In this document: positions 6,663 through 10,480 of the stretch, piece by piece
Numbering within the stretch: position 1 is the first letter of the stretch
How the letters are laid out: each line of letters begins with the position of its first letter
Assembly (NCBI GenBank): GCA_903917505.1
Contig: CAIXAY010000250.1
Location: 1 to 10,480 of the forward strand
From: an uncultured beta proteobacterium
GTDB lineage: Bacteria; Pseudomonadota; Gammaproteobacteria; Burkholderiales; Rhodocyclaceae
Length of the DNA stretch: 10,480 nt
Direction: 5' to 3'
Notes under the pieces: generated by a model
Database searches by the model: none
Told to the model about the DNA's origin: nothing
Seen by the model: the letters and a program-made list of their open reading frames with translations, nothing else
Translations under genes and position numbers: made by a program

Positions 6663-7841
6663 CTATTTGGCCGCTGCAGCCGAGGATTCCGAAGCGTTGG
6701 CATCGCTCGACTTGTCCGACGCTTCCCTGGCCTTGATCTTGACCCCGGGCGTCAGGCGCAGCTGCCCGTCGGTAACCACCGTCTCGCCATCCTTCAGGCC
6801 CTTGCTGATCGCCGAGAGGCCGGCGTCCACGGCGGCCACTTCGATCTTGCGCACTTCGACGCTGGCGTCGTCCTTGACGACGTAAATGAAATTGCCGTCG
6901 GCGCCCTGCTGCACGGCTTCGTTGGGCACGGTGACGGCGTTCTTGAGCGTGTCGAGGCGCAGCGCGACATTGAGAAATTGGCCGGGCGTCAATTTCTCGT
7001 CGGTGTTGGGCAAGAGCGCCTTCATCAGGATGGTGCCGGTGGCGCTGTCGACGGCGTTGTCGAGGAAGTGCACTTCACCCTCGTAGTGCTGCGAAGCATC
7101 TCCCGGCAAGCTGACATCGACTGTCATGCCGCCGAATTTTCCAGCGGCCGGTTTCCCCGCATCGGATCCCATCGCTGTCCGCAGGCGCGGCAGGTATTTC
7201 TCGGGAACCGAAAAGGTCACGAGCAGCGGGCGCACGCGATTGACGACGGCCAGGCTCGTCTCATTGACCTTGACCGACGATCCCGGAAAAACCAGTCGCG
7301 CGCCGACGACGCCGGTGAAAGGCGCGCGTATCGTCGCGTAGGTCAGCTGCAGGCGGGCGAGTTCGACGGCGGCCTGGCTCGAGCGCAGGATCGCGGCTGC
7401 GGCGACTTCGTTGGTGCGGACGTCGGTTACCTTCTCGTCGGAGACGAAATTGCGTTCCCGAAGCGCGGTGTAGCGCGCAGTGTCCGAACGCGTCTTGGTA
7501 TTCAGTGCTTCATCGCGCGCCGCAGTCGCCTCGGCCTGTTGCAGGCGGGCGGCGAAATCGGTCGGATCGAGGCGGACCAGCACGTCGCCCTGCTTGACGT
7601 GCTGACCCTCGGCAAACAGCACGGCGGCGACCTGGCCATCGACGCGCGCCTTGAGCACGACGCTCTCGTAGGCTTCACCGCGCCCGACGACCTGCAAGGT
7701 CACCGGCATGTCGCGTTGCGCGGCTTTGGCGGTAGTGACCGGCACCGGCGATGCCTCGGCTTTCTTTTTCGCGTTGCCGTCCGAACAGGCGGCAAGAACC
7801 AGTGCGCTGGCGAGCAGAAGGGCAAGGCGAATGAGATTCAC
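6663..7841 (-). CDS. RND efflux periplasmic adaptor (membrane fusion protein) lipoprotein
   Basis: A 392-residue HlyD/AcrA-family adaptor. It has a lipoprotein signal with lipobox LAAC (Cys19). Next comes the first half of the lipoyl domain (about 61-93, KARVDGQVAAVLFAEGQ), then an alpha-helical hairpin (about 95-165) and the second lipoyl half (about 167-200, YATIRAPFTGVVGARL). A beta-barrel and membrane-proximal domain follow. The last 20 residues are Ser/Ala/Asp-rich low complexity. It would be anchored by its lipid in the inner membrane and bridge the pump encoded 9 nt downstream to an outer-membrane channel. The start codon is GTG at 7841, inside the end of lysA as a GTGA overlap; no Shine-Dalgarno-like sequence is visible upstream, so initiation probably depends on ribosomes finishing lysA. 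The lipobox falls at the right distance from this GTG, which supports the start. Confidence 0.93.
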   Translation of the reverse strand: MNLIRLALLLASALVLAACSDGNAKKKAEASPVPVTTAKAAQRDMPVTLQVVGRGEAYESVVLKARVDGQVAAVLFAEGQHVKQGDVLVRLDPTDFAARLQQAEATAARDEALNTKTRSDTARYTALRERNFVSDEKVTDVRTNEVAAAAILRSSQAAVELARLQLTYATIRAPFTGVVGARLVFPGSSVKVNETSLAVVNRVRPLLVTFSVPEKYLPRLRTAMGSDAGKPAAGKFGGMTVDVSLPGDASQHYEGEVHFLDNAVDSATGTILMKALLPNTDEKLTPGQFLNVALRLDTLKNAVTVPNEAVQQGADGNFIYVVKDDASVEVRKIEVAAVDAGLSAISKGLKDGETVVTDGQLRLTPGVKIKAREASDKSSDANASESSAAAAK

Positions 7842-9082
7842 GGGAGCGGGCTTTCGAGAGCGTAGAGTTCTTCTATCGTTTCACGGCGGCGGACGAGCTG
7901 CATCGTTGCGCCATTGACCATGACTTCGGCGGCGCGCGGACGTGTATTGTAGTTCGAGCTCATGGCCATGGCGTAGGCGCCGGCGGACATTATGGCGAGC
8001 AGATCGCCGGGCGCGAGCGCCAGCGCCCTATCATGGCCGAGGAAATCGCCGGACTCGCAGATCGGGCCGACCACTTGCCATTGCTGCGTGGTTCCCGCTC
8101 GCGGCGCGACCGCAACGATGTCGTGCCAGGCGTCGTAGAGCGCCGGCCGCGCGAGGTCGTTCATCGCCGCATCGACGATCGCGAAGTTCTTTTCCGCGCC
8201 GGGCTTCAGGTATTCGACGCGGGTGAGCAGCACGCCGGCATTGCCGACCAGGCGCCGCCCGGGTTCGAGCAGGATCTTCAGGCCACGCTCGCGAAGCGCG
8301 GCGAGCAGCGGTTGCAGGTAGGCTTCGACGCTGGTCTCGACTTCGTCCTTGTAGCGGATGCCGAGGCCGCCGCCGAGGTCGATGTGGCGCAGCGTGATGC
8401 CTTTGCCGGCGAGCTGGTCGATGAGCTGCAGGAGCTTGCCGAGCGCTTCCGTGAACGGCGCCGGGTCGAGCAGCTGCGAGCCGATATGGCAATCGATGCC
8501 GACGATTTCGAGGTTGGCGAGGCGGCTCGCGTGCTCGTACACGCGCAGCGCTTCTTCGTAAGCGACGCCGAACTTGTTTTGCTTGAGCCCGGTCGAAATG
8601 TAGGGATGCGTTTTGGCGTCGACATCCGGATTGACGCGCAGGCTGATCGGCGCTTTCTTGCCGAGGCTGCCGGCGACTTCGTTGAGCCGGTCGAGTTCGG
8701 GCGCCGATTCGACGTTGAAACAGTGAATGCCCGTGGTCAGCGCGAAGGCCATTTCGGCGGCCGATTTGCCGACGCCGGAGAAGACGATCTTTTGCGGGTC
8801 GGCGCCGGCGGCCAGCGCGCGCTTGAGTTCGCCGATCGAAACGATGTCGAAACCGGCGCCGCGCTGCGCGAAGAGCTTGAGCACGGCGAGGTTGGAATTG
8901 GCCTTGACCGCGTAGCAGACGAGCGCATCGACGCCGGCGAGCGGCTGCTGGAATTCATCGAGGGCGCCCTCGAGCGCGGCGCGCGAATAGACGTAACAGG
9001 GCGTGCCGAAGCGTTCGGCGATTGCCGCGAGCGCTACCGATTCGCAGTGCAATTGCCCGCCTTTCAGGGAAAATGCATTCAT
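7838..9082 (-). CDS. lysA: Diaminopimelate decarboxylase
   Basis: A 414-residue PLP enzyme of fold type III that decarboxylates meso-diaminopimelate to L-lysine in the cytoplasm, the last step of lysine synthesis. Visible key residues are the PLP Schiff-base lysine K60 in CYAVKANSN, H199 in CHIGSQL (stacks on the cofactor), the phosphate-binding GGGLG at 237-241, the EPGRRLVGNAG block starting at E273, and the active-site cysteine C342 in GPICESGD, which in this family comes from the partner subunit of the dimer. Length matches the family (about 415-420). The ATG at 9082 overlaps the lptM stop as ATGA, and the TGA stop overlaps the GTG start of the efflux adaptor, so it is coupled on both sides. 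In many relatives dapF, encoding the preceding enzyme, lies next to this gene; here it does not. Confidence 0.97.
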   Translation of the reverse strand: MNAFSLKGGQLHCESVALAAIAERFGTPCYVYSRAALEGALDEFQQPLAGVDALVCYAVKANSNLAVLKLFAQRGAGFDIVSIGELKRALAAGADPQKIVFSGVGKSAAEMAFALTTGIHCFNVESAPELDRLNEVAGSLGKKAPISLRVNPDVDAKTHPYISTGLKQNKFGVAYEEALRVYEHASRLANLEIVGIDCHIGSQLLDPAPFTEALGKLLQLIDQLAGKGITLRHIDLGGGLGIRYKDEVETSVEAYLQPLLAALRERGLKILLEPGRRLVGNAGVLLTRVEYLKPGAEKNFAIVDAAMNDLARPALYDAWHDIVAVAPRAGTTQQWQVVGPICESGDFLGHDRALALAPGDLLAIMSAGAYAMAMSSNYNTRPRAAEVMVNGATMQLVRRRETIEELYALESPLP

Positions 9083-9258
9083 TTGGCGGGGTCTTTGGCC
9101 GTGTTAATATCGGGCGCAGCGGCCGGCTTGTCGGCACTGGCCGGTACCGGTTTGGCCGGCGGCGGCAAGGTCAGCGGACCGCGCGTGCCGCAGGCGGCGA
9201 GCGTCAGCGTGCAGAGCAAAATGGCAAGGGTCAGAGTGCCCCCGGATTCGTCGCGCAT
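9079..9258 (-). CDS. lptM: Small LptM (YifL)-like lipoprotein
   Basis: A 59-residue lipoprotein. A short hydrophobic signal (TLTLAILLCTLT) ends in lipobox LAAC with Cys23, followed by GTRGPLTLPPP and a Pro/Ala/Lys-rich tail. The CGxxGPLxLPP stretch right after the lipid-bearing cysteine is the hallmark of LptM, which helps to mature the LPS translocon LptD/LptE in the outer membrane. Position supports this: in enterobacteria the homologue lies divergent from cyaY and next to dapF; here it is divergent from cyaY and overlaps lysA by 4 nt (ATGA). The ATG at 9258 was chosen because it places the signal peptide at the N-terminus; the frame runs open further upstream, but only over cyaY. No strong ribosome-binding site is visible. 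Confidence 0.85.
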   Translation of the reverse strand: MRDESGGTLTLAILLCTLTLAACGTRGPLTLPPPAKPVPASADKPAAAPDINTAKDPAK

Positions 9259-9294
9259 GAGGGAATTGCCGAAAATGCAAAATGGTAGCACAGG
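9259..9294. promoter_or_regulatory. 36-bp divergent control region between lptM and cyaY
   Basis: Only 36 bp separate the two start codons. Toward lptM, the minus strand carries TGCTACCAT (9282-9290), which fits an extended -10 box (TG-n-TACCAT) and would start RNA about 15-20 nt before the lptM ATG. No clear -35 is seen at normal spacing. For cyaY no good plus-strand promoter is seen here; its promoter probably lies within lptM. The two promoters must therefore overlap each other's coding sequence. Confidence 0.35.
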
Positions 9295-9615
9295 ATGAAC
9301 GATAGCGAATTCAACGTTCTTGCCGAAGCGGCCCTGAAGCGGATCGAGGCCGGTCTCGAAGCGAGCGGCGCCGACCTCGATTTCGCCCAGGTCAGCAGCG
9401 GCGTCCTCGAAATCGAGTTTGCCGACGGCAGCAAGATCATCGTCAATCGCCACGCGGCGGCGCAGGAAATGTGGGTCGCGGCCCGTTCGGGCGGTTTCCA
9501 CTTCCGCTGGGACGGCACGGCCTGGCGCGATACGCGCGGCGGCGGCGAACTCATGGCCGACCTGTCGGCGCTGGTTTCGGCGCAGGCCGGCGAGCCCGTC
9601 GATTTGAGCGAATAA
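9295..9615 (+). CDS. cyaY: Iron-sulfur cluster assembly protein CyaY (bacterial frataxin)
   Basis: A 106-residue protein, the same length as E. coli CyaY. It shows the frataxin fold order: an acidic N-terminal helix (NDSEFNVLAEAALKRIEAGL), then beta strands with VLEIEFADGSKIIVNRH at about 37-53, the MWVAARSGGFHFRWDG block at about 59-74 (conserved W and GGFHF), and a C-terminal helix. The family binds iron through acidic residues of the first helix and strand and modulates the cysteine desulfurase IscS in Fe-S cluster assembly in the cytoplasm. It is the only plus-strand gene in the window and is divergent from lptM, as in other proteobacteria. The ATG at 9295 directly follows CACAGG, with AGG too close to be an ideal ribosome-binding site. 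The stop is TAA, and a perfect hairpin (9645-9664) begins 29 nt later. Confidence 0.95.
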   Translation: MNDSEFNVLAEAALKRIEAGLEASGADLDFAQVSSGVLEIEFADGSKIIVNRHAAAQEMWVAARSGGFHFRWDGTAWRDTRGGGELMADLSALVSAQAGEPVDLSE

Positions 9616-9644
9616 GCCGGCCCTCGTGCGCTCCGCATCCTGTC

Positions 9645-9664
9645 ATTCCGGCGAAAGCCGGAAT
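9645..9664. repeat. REP/dRS3-like 20-bp inverted repeat
   Basis: ATTCCGGC-GAAA-GCCGGAAT is a perfect 8-bp stem with a GAAA tetraloop, set in the wider context TGTCATTCC...GGAATCCAG. The same architecture (ATTCC-n-GGAAT within GTC...CCAG) is a common dispersed repeat in proteobacterial genomes and resembles the neisserial dRS3 element. It lies 29 nt after cyaY and could also serve as its 3' end or terminator, although no T-tract follows. The palindrome is seen directly; membership of a dispersed family is from recall of similar elements. Confidence 0.7.
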
Positions 9665-9726
9665 CCAGTACGGGCCGAAGGTCTGGCAGGCATCTTGGGC
9701 GGCTGCCACATCGCCATGCTACGTAT

Positions 9727-9756
9727 CGAATAACGGGAGCTGTCCCCTGTTATTCG
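9727..9756. repeat. 30-bp hairpin-forming inverted repeat at the 3' end of the radical SAM gene
   Basis: CGAATAAC (9727-9734) is mirrored by GTTATTCG (9749-9756), with an inner GGG/CCC pairing around AGCTGT. It lies 8 nt past the stop codon of the minus-strand radical SAM gene (9765-9767). It lacks a T-tract, so it may act as an RNA 3'-end stem-loop rather than a classical terminator. The core GGGAGCTGTCCCC next to a GTCAGACC stretch recalls dispersed repeats of betaproteobacteria, but I cannot confirm a family. Confidence 0.6.
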
Positions 9757-9764
9757 GAGTTGTG

Positions 9765-10480
9765 TCAGACCACCTGTTGTCGCAAGTGATGACAGACCTC
9801 GTCGAACCGGCCCGGGTAGGTCTCGTTGACTTCGCGAAGCTGGGCTGCCACATGGCGTTTGCGTCCCTCATCCTGCATGTCGTCGAGCGCCTGAAAGTAG
9901 CCAAGGCGCTTTCCGAGGGTGTAGTTGAGCCTGTCGTCTTCCGGCAGCGCAAGGTAACGGTCCATGATCGCCAGCAGCTTGGCTTTGTCCTCGGGCAGTT
10001 GTCCCCGTGCTTCCATCAGCAGATCGACACCATGATGGTTGGCGTAATAACTCGAAATACCGTCAAGATGTTCGATCAACAAACGCTGTTCCTCGATGAT
10101 GTTCTTCTCGGTCTGCAATGTGTATTCCCCCGCCTCCAATTGCTTGGCCAGGCCCGATCCGGGCTTGACGCCGATCGTCAGCGCACGAATGAAATGGGGA
10201 TTGATTTGGTTGAGTACCGCAGCGGTTTCGATGGCGTGTTCCTGCCACAGCTCTTGTCCACCGAGCCCCAGTATGATGAACTCGGAGACGGTCATTCCGG
10301 CTTCCTTGGCCATCAGCCCCGACGCAATCATGTCGGCGGCGGTGCTGCCTTTGCGAACCTTTTCCAGAACGGCGTCCGAACCGGATTCCATGCCACAGTA
10401 GACGGTGTTCAGGCCGGCCGCGCAGATTTCCTTGAGTTCCGCCAAAGTTTTTCTCGCGATCGTGTGAGCCCGGCCATAAC
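9765..10480 (-). CDS. Radical SAM protein, C-terminal part (cut by right window edge)
   Basis: The frame is open through the window edge, leaving 238 codons of the C-terminal part. The stretch AAGLNTVYCGMESGSD followed by VLEKVRKGSTAADMI and EAGMTVSEFIILGLGG is typical of the later half of the radical SAM barrel: the G-x-E-S-G-S-D strand contacts S-adenosylmethionine and GLGG closes a later strand. The part carrying the Cys-x3-Cys-x2-Cys iron-sulfur motif lies outside the window. Downstream come an IEHLDGISSYYANHHGVDLL segment and an LPEDKAKLLAIMDRYLALPEDD helix, seen in a widespread group of uncharacterised radical SAM proteins (Elp3/MiaB/NifB-type core). The reaction is unknown. A TTG-initiated shorter version beginning at 10445 is not a real start, because conserved barrel sequence (YGRAHTIARKTLAEL) continues upstream of it. 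It is convergent with cyaY. Confidence 0.85.
   Translation of the reverse strand, partial: YGRAHTIARKTLAELKEICAAGLNTVYCGMESGSDAVLEKVRKGSTAADMIASGLMAKEAGMTVSEFIILGLGGQELWQEHAIETAAVLNQINPHFIRALTIGVKPGSGLAKQLEAGEYTLQTEKNIIEEQRLLIEHLDGISSYYANHHGVDLLMEARGQLPEDKAKLLAIMDRYLALPEDDRLNYTLGKRLGYFQALDDMQDEGRKRHVAAQLREVNETYPGRFDEVCHHLRQQVV

Larger units (their letters stand above)
9616..9764. other. Repeat-bearing spacer between convergent cyaY and the radical SAM gene
   Basis: No gene is seen in these 149 bases. Besides the two inverted repeats (9645-9664 and 9727-9756) there is a smaller one, TGGCAG (9684-9689) with CTGCCA (9703-9708). The dense packing of palindromes between two converging genes is what one expects of REP-type insertions or of a two-way transcription end. 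Confidence 0.55.

Noticed and set aside
3345..7865. 1506-codon plus-strand open frame
   Set aside because: It is codon-aligned antisense to the adaptor and pump genes. Its protein is rich in Arg, Asp, His and Gln with no recognisable domain, as expected from reverse reading of GC-rich codons.
8033..9298. 421-codon plus-strand open frame
   Set aside because: Codon-aligned shadow of lysA and lptM; no family resemblance.
9259..9501. 81-residue upstream extension of the LptM-like frame
   Set aside because: It is antisense to cyaY and would bury the lipoprotein signal inside the protein.
9684..9708. TGGCAG/CTGCCA inverted repeat
   Set aside because: Only 6 bp with a 13-nt loop; noted in the spacer but too weak to call on its own.
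1..10480. CRISPR array, tRNA/rRNA genes, transposases, toxin-antitoxin or defence genes
   Set aside because: None seen: no regularly spaced direct repeats, no cloverleaf-like sequence recognised, and every substantial coding frame is explained by the genes listed.

Overview
The window is GC-rich, tightly packed bacterial DNA. It looks like a betaproteobacterium, possibly of the Rhodocyclales. This rests on the cyaY / small lipoprotein / lysA neighbourhood and on the style of the membrane pyrophosphatase, not on any marker gene. Nearly everything lies on the minus strand; only cyaY is on the plus strand.

Layout from left to right. (1) Positions 1-690 hold the N-terminal 230 codons of a membrane-bound, ion-pumping pyrophosphatase (hppA), cut by the left edge. 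(2) Positions 691-988 are non-coding. They contain a large imperfect inverted repeat upstream of hppA, a weak candidate promoter and a terminator-like hairpin. (3) Positions 989-9258 form one long minus-strand run of seven genes. In transcription order these are the small lipoprotein lptM, lysA (diaminopimelate decarboxylase), an RND efflux adaptor lipoprotein, its HAE1-family RND pump, hslR (Hsp15-like S4 RNA-binding protein), an MFS transporter and an alpha/beta hydrolase. Junctions are 4-nt overlaps, an 11-nt overlap or gaps under 10 nt, except before the MFS gene, where the start is ambiguous. (4) A 36-bp divergent gap separates lptM from cyaY (frataxin homologue, plus strand). (5) Positions 9616-9764 hold two hairpin-forming inverted repeats, one of them a REP/dRS3-like element. 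(6) Positions 9765-10480 hold the C-terminal part of a radical SAM protein, minus strand, cut by the right edge.

How the genes may work together. LptM (outer-membrane LPS-translocon assembly) and LysA (last step of lysine and meso-DAP metabolism) form a conserved cell-envelope pair. Here the pair runs straight into a two-gene RND efflux system whose adaptor starts on a GTG inside the lysA stop codon. No outer-membrane channel gene is present, so the pump would need a TolC-type partner encoded elsewhere. The MFS exporter and hydrolase could add to detoxification or small-molecule traffic, but their substrates cannot be read from sequence.

I found no CRISPR array, tRNA, rRNA, transposase, defence island or clearly new multi-gene system. 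The most interesting points are the lysA/efflux coupling, the inverted repeat ahead of hppA, the short shared lptM/cyaY control region and the two repeats beside the radical SAM gene.
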